Source: Deltaproteobacteria bacterium (lineage in GTDB: Bacteria; Lernaellota; Lernaellaia; JACKCT01). Taken from it: a DNA stretch of 64,000 nt. Made by a program: the position numbers and the translations under genes. Location: positions 186,001 through 250,000 of the forward strand of contig JAOSJX010000022.1 in assembly GCA_027493875.1 (NCBI GenBank), read 5' to 3'. The notes under the pieces were generated by a model that saw only the letters and a list, made by a program, of their open reading frames with translations, was not told the DNA's origin and did not search any database. Shown here piece by piece: positions 46,085 through 55,397 of this stretch (position 1 is the stretch's first letter; each line of letters begins with the position of its first letter).

Positions 46085-47668
46085 GTGAAAGCAAAGCTCA
46101 CCGCCACGTTGATTTTTCTCGTCCTGATTCCCGCCGCGGCCTCGGCCCGCATCATTTTCTGGGCGGATTTTGAAAACGGTATTCCATCGGACTGGACGGT
46201 CGTCGGTTCCGTGCCGGCGTGGGGCACCGCCAGCAACGCCTGCCTCGTCACGAACTACGGAAGCTTTTGGGACGATATTTCGGGTGATTTCGCGGCAGTG
46301 AACAATCTCTGCGAAAACTACGGATTGGGATCGTTCGCGGCGCTGATCTCAAACGTCGTCGATCTGACGCATTTCTCGGACGCTTACATTTACTTCGATC
46401 ACGATTTTCTCCTCGACAACGGCGTCGTCAGCGGCGATTTCAGCGTTTCGCCCTCGTCGGCCGCGGACGCGGACGTCATCGGCACGTATAACGACACGGC
46501 CGTGGGCGACGCGACGGAAAGTTTCGACCTGTCGCTTCTCGGGTACGGCGACGGAAACCCTTTCTTTTACGTCGGATGGGAATATTGGATCGGCGCCACG
46601 GCGGATCCGACCCGGCGGGTTTCTGGGCCCTGGACAATGTGCTCTTGACGGCGGACTGCGCCGAAACGTGGCAGGACGCGGCTTTGGCCGAGGACTCCGG
46701 CGCGCCGAGCCAGAACCGGGGGACGATCTCGCCCAACCGGCTGGCGGTTTGCATCACGCCGTCGGAATATCCCTCGTATCTGAAGGAGATCTCCGTTTAT
46801 ACCGTCAACAACACGACGAACGAAACGGCGTTTTTCGAGGTTTATCTCGATCCCGACGGCAACGGGCCGCCCGAAGGCGATCCGATTTGGACGGGGACGA
46901 ACTTCACGCCGGCGTCAAGCACCTGGACGTCGCAGGATTTAACCGGTGAGGCGGAATTCGACGTCCCGATCCACGCCGGTTCGTGGTGCCTCGCCGTGGG
47001 ATACAACGCGGCCACCGGGTATCCGTTTGTCGGCGCGGACCCGGCCGATCCGCTGCTCCATTCGTTCAAGGGAACCTCGGGGAGTTGGACAACCGATCCG
47101 TCCGGGTACCGCTATTATATCCGCGGTGTCGTCGAGAGCTGCTTGCCGGCCACGACAACGACCACGACCACCACGACGACGAGTTCGTCGTCGACAACCA
47201 CAACCACCGCGCCCGCGACCACCACCACGACGGACCCGGGAACCACGACGACAACGACCCCCGGGAACCACAACCACGACGGCTCCCGGGACAACGACCA
47301 CCACGGCGCCGGGAACAACCACAACGACGGTGCCCGGAACGACGACCACCACGGCGCCGACGACGACGACCACCTCGACGGCGCCGTCGACCACCACGAC
47401 GTCACCGGCCACGACGACAACGACCGTCGTAACCACGACGTCGACGACAACCACCACCGCCGGTGGGGACGACGACACGTCGGATGACGACGCGGACGAT
47501 GATTTCGACGACGACACGGGCGATGACGACACCGGGGACGACGACTCGGCCTCGGATGACGACTCCACGCCGTTCAATCCGCCGACGGACGACGATGACG
47601 ACGAAGCGGGCCCGGCCACGCGCTCGGGAAGTGAGGATGATAACGAATCCGGCTGTTGCGGTGGGTGA
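46085..47668 (+). CDS. secreted adhesin-like protein with Thr stalk, Asp-rich segment and CCGG terminus, copy 1 (two frame breaks)
   Basis: About 527 aa. GTG start at 46085 after CCGGAGG. Signal peptide LTATLIFLVLIPAAASAR, then a cleaved-adhesin/choice-of-anchor-J-like beta domain: FWADFENGIPSDWTVVGSVP and SNVVDLTHFSDAYIYFDHDF. A second beta region includes AVCITPSEYPSYLKEISVYT, DPDGNGPPEGDPIWTGTNF and VPIHAGSWCLAVGYN. From about residue 358 a Thr-rich stalk repeats the unit PGTTTTTA, then Asp-rich sequence, and the end NESGCCGG. Breaks lie near 46610 and 47270. It is 52 percent-like in visible motif spacing to the next gene by eye only, clearly a paralogue. Confidence 0.82.
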
Positions 47669-47751
47669 TAGCCACTAATCAACCCGAGGCGGTTGGCAAG
47701 TCCTCCCGAACTATGCTCTTATAGGGGCTTCCGAAATTTTGGAGGTTCATT

Positions 47752-49359
47752 GTGCCTCGGATGAGACATTTCGTGGCCGTTGCGGCCCTGATTCTTATGG
47801 TTCCCGGTCTGGCGTCGGCCCGCGTCGTCCTCTGGGAGAAGTTCGACAACGGCATCCCCTCCACGTGGAGCGTCGTGACGAACGTCGGCCCCGGTTGGGC
47901 GACCGGCAACTCGTGCCTCGACACGGCCTACGGCGCGACCTGGGATTTGATCGACGGCACGTTCGCCGCGGCGGACAATTACTGCGCCAATCTCCCGACG
48001 TCGACGGACACGTCGCTGATTTCAAACACCATCGACCTGACGCATTTCAGCGGGGCGGCGCTGTCGTTTTACCACGATTTTTACGTCTTCTACCCCAACA
48101 CCTACGGTACCGTCGGCGTGGACGACAATACGATTGCCGACTGGGTCAACGTCCTGACCTACACCGACGCAACCATCGACGACCAGGCCGTCGTCGATTT
48201 CAATATGTCGACGTGGGCCGACGGCGACGCCGCAACGCGCCTTCGCTGGCAGTACCGGTCATTCGTTCCGGTATCCGCGTCGGGGATCGAGTCGGGCTGG
48301 TGGGCCGTTGACGAGGTCGTCGTCACCGCCGATTGCGACGAGAGTTTCCTCGAATCCGGCCTGATCGAAGACGACGGCGACGTCGACCTTCCCTATCCCG
48401 GCGTCACGCCGGACCGGGCGGCCGTTTGCATCACGCCGAGCGAGTATCCGTCATACCTCCTCGACGTATCGGCCTTCTTCCACTCGTCCAGCACCGGCGC
48501 GAGCACGGTTTATTTCGAGGTCTATCGGGATCCCGACGGCAACGGTGCACCGGAAGGCGACCCGATCTGGACGGGGTCGAGCTTCACGCCCGCGGCGAAT
48601 ACCTGGAATACCGAAGACGTCAGCGCGGAAGATGAATTCACGGCGCCGATCCACTCCGGTTCGTGGTGCCTCGCGGTCGGTTTCGATGCGGCGCCCGCCG
48701 CCGCGGCGGGCACCGAGTTTCTCGGCGTGGACCTGGACGCGGCGGACGGGCATTCGTACCTCGGGGAGCCGGGCGACTGGTCCGCGGCCGCCGGTCTGGA
48801 CTACATGATCCGCGGCGTCGTCGAAGCGTGCGCCACGACGACGACGACCACGACCACCACCACAACCACGACGTCGAGCAGCACGACGACCTCGTCCAGC
48901 AGCACAACCACCACGTCTTCCTCGAGCACGACGACGTCGTCGAGCACCACCACCACGGACCCGACGACCACCACCACCGATCCCGGCACAACCACGACGA
49001 CCGCGCCGGGAACGACGACCACGACGGCTCCCGGAACCACCACGACGACCGCGCCGGGGACGACGACAACAACGACGCCGGCTTCGACGACGACGACCAG
49101 CACGACCCCCGCCACGACCACCACCACCGTGGTCACGACCACGTCCACCACGACGACGACCGCCGGCGGCGATGACGATACCGGCGACGACGACACGGGA
49201 GACGATGACACGGGCGACGACGACACCGGAGACGACGATACGGCGGACGACGACACGGGCCCGTTCAACCCGCCGGCGGACGATGATGACGATGCCGCGG
49301 GGCCGGGCACGCGGAGCGGCTCCGAGGACGACAGCGACGGCGGTTGCTGCGGCTCCTGA
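47752..49359 (+). CDS. secreted adhesin-like protein with Thr stalk, Asp-rich segment and CCGS terminus, copy 2
   Basis: Intact 535-aa paralogue and the best template for the family. GTG start at 47752 with GGAGG six bases upstream. Signal peptide HFVAVAALILMVPGLASAR; N-terminal beta domain LWEKFDNGIPSTWSVVTNVG and SNTIDLTHFSGAALSFYHDF; second region AVCITPSEYPSYLLDVSAFF, DPDGNGAPEGDPIWTGSSF and APIHSGSWCLAVGFD. Residues about 362-470 are Thr-rich with Ser-rich patches and PGTTTTTA repeats, 475-520 Asp-rich, and the end is DGGCCGS. No C-terminal membrane helix or basic tail, so the ending is unlike PEP-CTERM or MYXO-CTERM. Expected at the cell surface or in the matrix. A terminator follows. 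Confidence 0.88.
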   Translation: MPRMRHFVAVAALILMVPGLASARVVLWEKFDNGIPSTWSVVTNVGPGWATGNSCLDTAYGATWDLIDGTFAAADNYCANLPTSTDTSLISNTIDLTHFSGAALSFYHDFYVFYPNTYGTVGVDDNTIADWVNVLTYTDATIDDQAVVDFNMSTWADGDAATRLRWQYRSFVPVSASGIESGWWAVDEVVVTADCDESFLESGLIEDDGDVDLPYPGVTPDRAAVCITPSEYPSYLLDVSAFFHSSSTGASTVYFEVYRDPDGNGAPEGDPIWTGSSFTPAANTWNTEDVSAEDEFTAPIHSGSWCLAVGFDAAPAAAAGTEFLGVDLDAADGHSYLGEPGDWSAAAGLDYMIRGVVEACATTTTTTTTTTTTTSSSTTTSSSSTTTTSSSSTTTSSSTTTTDPTTTTTDPGTTTTTAPGTTTTTAPGTTTTTAPGTTTTTTPASTTTTSTTPATTTTTVVTTTSTTTTTAGGDDDTGDDDTGDDDTGDDDTGDDDTADDDTGPFNPPADDDDDAAGPGTRSGSEDDSDGGCCGS

Positions 49360-49385
49360 CCCGATTCACCCTGGCAACAAGAAAA

Positions 49386-49412
49386 GGCGGCCTCTCCGGC
49401 CGCCTTTTTTTC
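49386..49412 (+). terminator. rho-independent terminator after stalked protein copy 2
   Basis: Stem GGCGGCC (49386-49392) / GGCCGCC (49398-49404) with a TCTCC loop, followed by eight T (49405-49412). The A-run before the stem can extend pairing. Confidence 0.93.
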
Positions 49413-49524
49413 GGCCTGGTTTACTGAATTTCGTTGCCTTTTGAAGAACGGATGCCCTACTATCCTCCCAACGGCGTGTCGATAGGCCGCCGGTTGATGT
49501 TATTGGGATTGAGGGCGTGCTTTG

Positions 49525-51278
49525 ATGTTCAGGCGATTCGTCGGTATCGCGATTTTCGCGGCGATGGCGCTCGCGCCCGCCGCGCGGGCGGACTTCGACG
49601 CCCGGTTCCTTCTTTGGGACGATTTCGACAACGGGATCTCATCGAACTGGACGGTGGTTAATAACGGCGGCGCGAGCACGTGGACGGATCATAACGCGTG
49701 TTTCGCCACGTGGTATCTTCCGACCCTGGACTACATCTACGGCGGGTACGCGGTGGTTGATAATTGGTGCGAAGACCGCGGCCAGCTCGTCGACACCGAC
49801 CTCATCTCCAATACGATCGATCTCACGCACTACATTCACACGGTGATCTCGTTCAACTATTTCGTCTGGGACGAGTTTAACTTCTCCATGGACGCCGATA
49901 TTTACCGCTGGAACGGCTCCATGAACACGTGGACCACGTTCTGGACGGGCGACCATACGATCGAAAGTTACAACGGTTTCGACGTCGATGATCTGGCGGA
50001 CGGGCAAGGGCCGTTCCGCCTTCGGTTCCGCTACGATTCGTCGGGCGGCCACGCGGGCCTCGCCGCGCTGGACGAAGTGGCGGTTTTCGCGGAATGCGGG
50101 CAGACGATGGTCGGCGAAACGCAAAGCGAGGACGACGGCGCGCCCGAGCGGTACATCTCCGCGCAAAGCGCCGGCGACGTTTTCGCGGTGTGCCTGGCGC
50201 CCGAAGAGTTTCCGGCGTTTCTCACCGGGGTCTCCTTCTTTTTGCGCCAAAACGCGCCGGGGCCGTCGATCCGCGCGCACGTCTGGCCGAATTTCGGCGA
50301 GGACGATCCGCCCCGCCGATTCCGATCGTCACCAGCCCGAACCAGGAGCCGGACGGCGGCGTGTGGACGACGTGGGATCTGACCGGCCTTCCGGAGATCG
50401 TGTTGCCGATTCTGCGGGGATCGTGGTGTTTCGGGCTGGAGTTTCTGACCGCGACCAAAGTGGATCTCGCGCTGGATACGTCCGCGCCGGGCACCGGGCA
50501 TAGCTGGTACAAACCCGCCGGCGGCGCGTGGGAGCCGATCGGTGATTCATTCGACGACGGCCGGTTGCTGATCCGCACGACAACCGAATATTGCGGCATT
50601 CCCGATGCCACCACCACGACGAGCGTGACGACGACGACAACCAACGCGTCGACGTCTTCTACCTCGACGACGGCGGCAAGCACCACGACGTCAACATCGA
50701 CAACGACGTCGACGATCGAAGGCACGACAACGACAACCACAACCTCCACGGAGCCGGGAACCACGACCACGGCGCCGACCACGACCACGAGTACGACGGA
50801 GGGTTCGACGACGACGAGCACGGCGGACGGATCGACGACGACCACCTCCGTGCCCGCCACCACGACCAGCACGGACGAAGGTTCGACGACGACGGTTACG
50901 GCGCCGTCGTCCACGACCACCGCGACGGACCCGGGAACGACAACGACAGTACCCGCCACTACAACGACAACGGGCTTTTCCTCGTCGACCACCACCACCT
51001 CCGGCGTCCCAACGTCCACGACGACGACAACGACCACGCGCACCTGGCCGTCCACAACCACAAGCACTTCGACGACCTTCTCCACGACGACGTCCACCTT
51101 CCCGGACGACGACGATTCGGCCGACGACGACGACGGCGAGGATTGGTGGGACGACTGGGACGATGATTGGGACGACGACACGGACGACGAGGGGCCGAAC
51201 ATTCCGCCCAAGGAAGACGACGGGAACGAAAAGCAGGCGCGCCCGCCGGAGGACGACAGCGGCTGTTGCGGGTGTTAA
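49525..51278 (+). CDS. secreted adhesin-like protein with Thr stalk, Asp-rich segment and CCGC terminus, copy 3 (frame break near 50310)
   Basis: About 584 aa. Signal peptide RRFVGIAIFAAMALAPAARA, then the same beta domain FLLWDDFDNGISSNWTVVNN and SNTIDLTHYIHTVISFNYFV as its two upstream neighbours. A second region follows (FAVCLAPEEFPAFLTGVSFF; LPILRGSWCFGLEFLT). The stalk (about 345-525) is a longer and less regular Thr/Ser-rich stretch with interspersed EG, DG and PG. Then a W/D-rich segment (EDWWDDWDDDWDDDTDDEG) and the terminal DDSGCCGC. The most divergent of the three tandem copies, with the longest stalk. The ATG at 49525 follows GAGGG. Confidence 0.82.
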
Positions 51279-51327
51279 GAAGCGCCCCGGTATTCAACGG
51301 GCGCCCGATCGCCGATAATCCCCCGCG

Positions 51328-52203
51328 ATGCGTAAAGCCGTCATCATTCCGTGCGCGGGAGAGGCCGTCGCCGCCGAAGCGGCGCGCGCCGTGCTCGCGC
51401 AGGACGAGGTCACGCCGGTTGTGCTGGCCGGCGTACCGCCGCGCAAGCTCGCCGCGCATCCGCGCCTCCGCGTCGTGGACGCGGGCACCGTATTGCCGCC
51501 CGGCCTCGCGCGGAATATCGGCGCGAAACATGCGCCGGAAGCGGACATGCTCGTCTTCCTCGACGCGGATTGCGTTCCCCTTCCCGGATGGCTCGAAACC
51601 TTGGAAAAACGCCTCGCGGCCGGCGAGTCTCTGGCGGGTGGGGCGATGCGCCCGATCGGTGTCGGCTATTTCTTTCTTGCCGATCAAGTCACGTGTTTTT
51701 TCGATCAGCTCGACGGAAACGCCGGAGGGGTGGTCGATACGATCACCGCAAGCAATCTGGCCGTCACGCGCGCGCTCTGGGAAAAAACCGGCGGGTTTCC
51801 GGAGGACCTTCTCGCCGGCGAGGATTTGGAATTCGTGCTGCGCTGCCGGCGCGAGGGCGCGCGGCCGTATCTCGAAACCGGCGCCGTCGTGCATCACAAG
51901 CCCGGCCCGATCGGCCCGCGACGCATGCTCGGACACGCCGCGCACTGGGGCCGTCATTCCCGCGCGGTGCGGGCCCGGTACACGGACGTGCTTCCCTTTC
52001 CGTTTGTCCTACGGTTCCGACCGCTGCTCGCGCTGCTCGCACCGGTCATCGGCGCCGCCTTCGCCGCGCACCAGTTGCGCCGCACGCCGCGTCCCTATCG
52101 CCGCTACGCGCTCTGGCCCGCCATGGCGCTCGCGAAAACCGCGTGGTGCGTCGCGGCGGCCGTTCTTTCCCCTAAAGGGGAAGCTTCTCGACGCACATCG
52201 TGA
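51328..52203 (+). CDS. family 2-type glycosyltransferase
   Basis: Intact 291-aa protein: KAVIIPCAGEAVAAEAARAV at the start, GLARNIGAKHAPEADMLVFL with DADCVPLPGWL (DxD), ASNLAVTRALWEKTGGFPED and AGEDLEFVLRCRREGARPYL. The C-terminus has one or two hydrophobic helices (PLLALLAPVIGAAFAAHQL), so it is membrane-associated. It begins 50 bases after stalked protein copy 3 on the same strand. Addition of sugars to the Thr-rich stalks is an attractive but unproven role. The 3' end overlaps the convergent methyltransferase gene by 32 bases. Confidence 0.85.
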   Translation: MRKAVIIPCAGEAVAAEAARAVLAQDEVTPVVLAGVPPRKLAAHPRLRVVDAGTVLPPGLARNIGAKHAPEADMLVFLDADCVPLPGWLETLEKRLAAGESLAGGAMRPIGVGYFFLADQVTCFFDQLDGNAGGVVDTITASNLAVTRALWEKTGGFPEDLLAGEDLEFVLRCRREGARPYLETGAVVHHKPGPIGPRRMLGHAAHWGRHSRAVRARYTDVLPFPFVLRFRPLLALLAPVIGAAFAAHQLRRTPRPYRRYALWPAMALAKTAWCVAAAVLSPKGEASRRTS

Positions 52204-53076
52204 GGTAGGGCATCAAAGCGTCGAGCGGCAATCCCAAGAACGGCAGCAGGAAAATCTTTTCGAACCCGCGCAACGAACGCCGGACCGCCCGGCGGGTCCG
52301 CGACGCCGGCCGCGTCCGCCGACGCGACAGCCACGCGTAACGCGATTCGCCGTTGAGAACGTGCGCCCGGCCGCACGGTAGAGCCTTGACGATACCGCGG
52401 TACGTGCATCCCAGCCCGCCCATCGCGGCCAGATCGTCCCCCGGCATCAAGCGCCGCCGCCATACGGCATAACGCCGCGCCCACCCCAGCGGAAGATAAT
52501 GCGTCCACCACAGCCCGGTCGTGTGATCGTCGATCGGCCACAAGCGGTTGGGGGTTTCGCCCACAAACAGATGCGCGCCCGGACGCATGACCCGCCAGAT
52601 TTCGTTGAGGATCTCCTGGCGCATGGACGGGACCACGTGCTCGAGCACGCCGTTACAAACGGCCAGATCAAAGCTTGCATCGGGAAATCCATGCGACGCG
52701 TATCTTGCACAACGAGAAGGCGCACGCGGTCCGACTGGCCGTGATCGCGAACACGCAGCGTCGCCGCATGAATCATTTTCGGGTCGATATCAATCGCCGT
52801 CACCCGCGCACCGTGTTCCGCCATCGCCACGGACGCCGGGCCGGTACCGCAGCCGATCTCCAACACATCCTTGTCCGCGCACGCCACAAACGACTCGAGG
52901 GCTGGGAGGAAATGTCGGCGCTGAAAATCCACCCGCGTCATCGCCATGTGAAACCAATAGTCGTACTCCGGTCGGCCCTCCCGGTCGCGCAGGCTTTCGA
53001 GCGTGACGTCCTTGAATTCCTCGGAGTACGGAAATGCTTCGAGGGGCGTGTCGCCGCCGAAAACCTTCTTCGCCAT
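52172..53076 (-). CDS. class I SAM-dependent methyltransferase (frame break near 52680)
   Basis: About 301 aa from the ATG at 53076 (MAKKVFGGDTPLEAFPYSEE). SAM-binding motif I is VLEIGCGTGPASVAMAEHGA, followed by VTAIDIDPKMIHAATLRVRD. After the break: NGVLEHVVPSMRQEILNEIW and RVMRPGAHLFVGETPNRLW are the typical acceptor-side motifs of methyltransferase 11-type enzymes. A C-terminal about 100 residues may define the substrate, which is unknown. The N-terminal 110 codons are duplicated about 2 kb upstream next to bioF, in a truncated copy. Confidence 0.82.
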
Positions 53077-53366
53077 GACACCCTCCAACGCAGGCCGATA
53101 AATTATTATCGGCAAATGGCCGGAGGATCCCAAGAAGACCGATTTAAGCGAGCTGGCTCAGGGCCGCGGCGACGATCTCGAGATCCGCGGGCGAGTGCCC
53201 GGCGCACGCGGTCAGGCGGATGCGGCACGTGCCGGGCGGCACGGACGGCGGGCGGATCGCGCGCGCAAGGACGCCGTTGGCCTTCAGCACCTCCGAGGCG
53301 CGCAACGCCTCGCGCTCCGCCCCGATCACCACGGGAATAATGGCGCCGGCGGGGATGCCCGCGCCG
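52721..53366. repeat. 0.65-kb direct repeat, copy 1
   Basis: Contains the 5' part of the methyltransferase gene, the intergenic space and the 3' part of bioF. It is repeated at 54755-55397 with an offset of about 2.03 kb. The first 100 bases or so are nearly identical; the rest is diverged but clearly homologous. Both ends of the homology are sharp. Confidence 0.85.
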
Positions 53367-53437
53367 TCGTCGCGGTCGAGATCCTCCCAGAACCACGCCA
53401 CGTAAACGCGCCGTGTCGACCCGCCCTGGCCATTCAA
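53144..53437 (-). pseudogene. truncated bioF 3' fragment joined to a piece of an unknown gene
   Basis: The last about 75 residues (AGAIIPVVIGAEREALRASE to the end LEIVAAALSQLA) are the C-terminus of the BioF protein found at 55.2-56.3 kb. The preceding about 23 residues (NGQGGSTRRVYVAWFWEDLD) match instead the C-terminal part of the chimeric gene at 54.1-54.3 kb. It is a junction of two partial genes, so it is unlikely to be functional. Confidence 0.8.
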
Positions 53438-53491
53438 AAGATTTAGGCCGTAAATTTTTCTGAGCTATTATACCTTCGACGGCTGAGGATA

Positions 53492-54070
53492 CTATTTATC
53501 TCCTATCTTTGGATTTTCGACGCAGTCTCCTTCCGGAGGCCATGGTAGAAAAGCGATACCGAACCGGCAGACGGGATTCCATTCAACATCGCTACATTCA
53601 TAATACGCCCTATCGGCATTAATATGAATTTCCATCCCTGTCAGACAAATGTCATATTCATGAACGACGTTGTACGCTCCCGATTCGCTTATCTCCAGAT
53701 AACACGCCTCGCGGTCCGCGTACTGAGTTCCCGCGGCTGAATTAATTGTGTAAGTGTAGAACGGCCCATCACTCATGGCCGTAAAATTAATTCGCGCCTC
53801 CATCCGACTCCGGTTTTCGCTCGCTCGCGCTTCCAGCACCTCGATTCCCAGTCCAACCGTCTCGCAATCCTCCGTGCCGGAGACTTCGAACTCCATCTCG
53901 GGCAGTTCGTCGGCCAACATTGGAGGTACAGCACACTCCGAAAGCGGTTCGCAGCCCGACGCGTCATCATCATTGTCATCGTCGTCGTCATCGCCACAGG
54001 ATATAAACAAAACGCACAATGCAGCGAGTATGGCGACCGGCCCCGACATCCACTTGGCTTTTGTTTTCAT
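53492..54070 (-). CDS. small Asp-rich-linker lipoprotein, unknown
   Basis: Intact 192-aa protein. Lipoprotein signal WMSGPVAILAALCVLFISC, then a DDDDDDNDDD linker and a compact domain with several Cys (ASGCEPLSECAVPP; DREACYLEISESGAYNVVHE; CVENPKIGDK). Composition is AT-richer than its neighbours, suggesting transfer. It lies in the segment inserted between the two copies of the 0.65-kb repeat. No recognisable family. Confidence 0.75.
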   Translation of the reverse strand: MKTKAKWMSGPVAILAALCVLFISCGDDDDDDNDDDASGCEPLSECAVPPMLADELPEMEFEVSGTEDCETVGLGIEVLEARASENRSRMEARINFTAMSDGPFYTYTINSAAGTQYADREACYLEISESGAYNVVHEYDICLTGMEIHINADRAYYECSDVEWNPVCRFGIAFLPWPPEGDCVENPKIGDK

Positions 54071-54079
54071 CTTCGCTCC

Positions 54080-55109
54080 TCAGTGGAAATAGAGATAGTC
54101 CGCTTCGTCCACGTCGCAGCCGCCGATGCCGTGCCGGCACGGGCCGTCCAGATCGTCGCGGCCCAGATCCTCCCAGAACCACGTGACGTAAACGCGCCGC
54201 GTCCCGGCCCCGCCCTGTCCGTTGGGGACGTTCAGGCCGTTGATATCGAGTTGGTAGCACCGCTCCGCCACCATCGGCGTGAAATTGGGTCCCGTCCCCC
54301 GCCCCCGACACTCTGCGACGAATCCAAAACAAAATGCAGCCAGTTGCCGCCCTCGTTATTGCTCGTTTGCGACGCGACCGGCCAATAGGTCGCGTTGCAA
54401 TTGGTTCCGAGCGTGCGGCGAAGCACGGCCTGCACGTTGGCTATATTGCTGGAATAGTACGGTTCGTCCCAATAGACAAGGATTTTCATGAGGCGGACTT
54501 CCTCGGGAATCGGCAAACGGACGTCGACTCCGAGAATCGAATAGGAATTCAAATTGAGGTGAACGGATTGGTTCGTCTGCAGCGCGGGGATAATCTCCTG
54601 AACGCTTCGCCAGGACGAGTCCATGCCGTGGTTCGTGAACAGCCGCGCGTGCATGCGGCCCGTGCCGTAGATCGCGTCGCCGAAACCGAAGTAGTTGGAC
54701 GCCAGCCGTCCCGGCGCCATCCCGTCGCCGTCGTTCAGCACCATCGACACCACGCGCACGCGGTCCGACTGGCCGTGATCGCGAACACGCAGCGTCGCCG
54801 CATGAATCATTTTCGGGTCGATATCAATCGCCGTCACCCGCGCGCCGTGTTCCGCCATCGCCACGGACGCCGGGCCGGTTCCGCATCCGAGCTCCAGAAC
54901 GTCCTTGTCCGCGCATCCGACGAAAAATTCGAGCGCCGGCATGAAGTAGCGGCGCTGAAAATCCACCCGCGTCATCGCCATGCGGAACCAGTATTCGTGC
55001 TCGGGCCGGCCCTCGCGGTTCCGGAGGCTTTCGAGCGTCAGATTCTTGAATTCTTCGGAGTACGGAAATGCTTCGAGGGCGTGTCGCCGCCGAAAACCTT
55101 TTTGGCCAT
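54080..55109 (-). pseudogene. chimera: methyltransferase 5' copy fused to part of an unknown secreted-type protein (two frame breaks)
   Basis: Starts at 55109 as a second copy of the methyltransferase (KKVFGGDTP, frame break near 55080 in a C-run, then FPYSEEFKNLTLESLRNREG and VLELGCGTGPASVAMAEHGA). After DHGQSDRVR (about 54737) it continues in frame into unrelated sequence: GRLASNYFGFGDAIYGTGRM, VDVRLPIPEEVRLMKILVYW, and, after a break near 54290, NGQGGAGTRRVYVTWFWEDL ending DEADYLYFH. The second part faintly resembles the region after the catalytic domain of subtilase-type proteases, with low confidence. It arose by duplication and joining, so function is doubtful. Confidence 0.65.
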
Positions 55110-55397
55110 GCATCCTCCGGCGAAAGCGTCCATCGTTAAATCGGCAAGGCGCCGGATGATCATAAGAACGCCGGATCAGGATACCTGTTCCAGCGCCGCG
55201 GCGACGATCTCGAGATCCGCGGGCGAGTGCCCGGCGCACGCGGTCAGGCGGATGCGGCACGTGCCGGGCGGCACGGACGGCGGGCGGATCGCGCGCGCGA
55301 GAACGCCGTGGTCCTTCAAGACCTCCGACGCGCGCAGGGCCTCGCGCTCGCCCCCGATCACCACGGGAATAATGGCGCCGGCGGGATGCCCGCGCCG
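54755..55397. repeat. 0.64-kb direct repeat, copy 2
   Basis: Homologous to 52721-53366, same orientation. Here the repeat is continuous with the full bioF on its right; in copy 1 it is continuous with the full methyltransferase on its left. The inserted material between the copies is about 1.4 kb. Confidence 0.85.

Noticed and set aside
48801..49310. Val/Ser-rich minus-strand open frames opposite the Thr/Asp repeat regions (also at 47-47.7 kb and 50.2-51.2 kb)
   Set aside because: They are complements of the repetitive Thr and Asp codons of the stalked proteins and carry no start signal or domain.
53385..53437. A functional short gene encoding the fused BioF tail
   Set aside because: It joins partial sequences of two genes at a duplication boundary and lacks the PLP-binding part.
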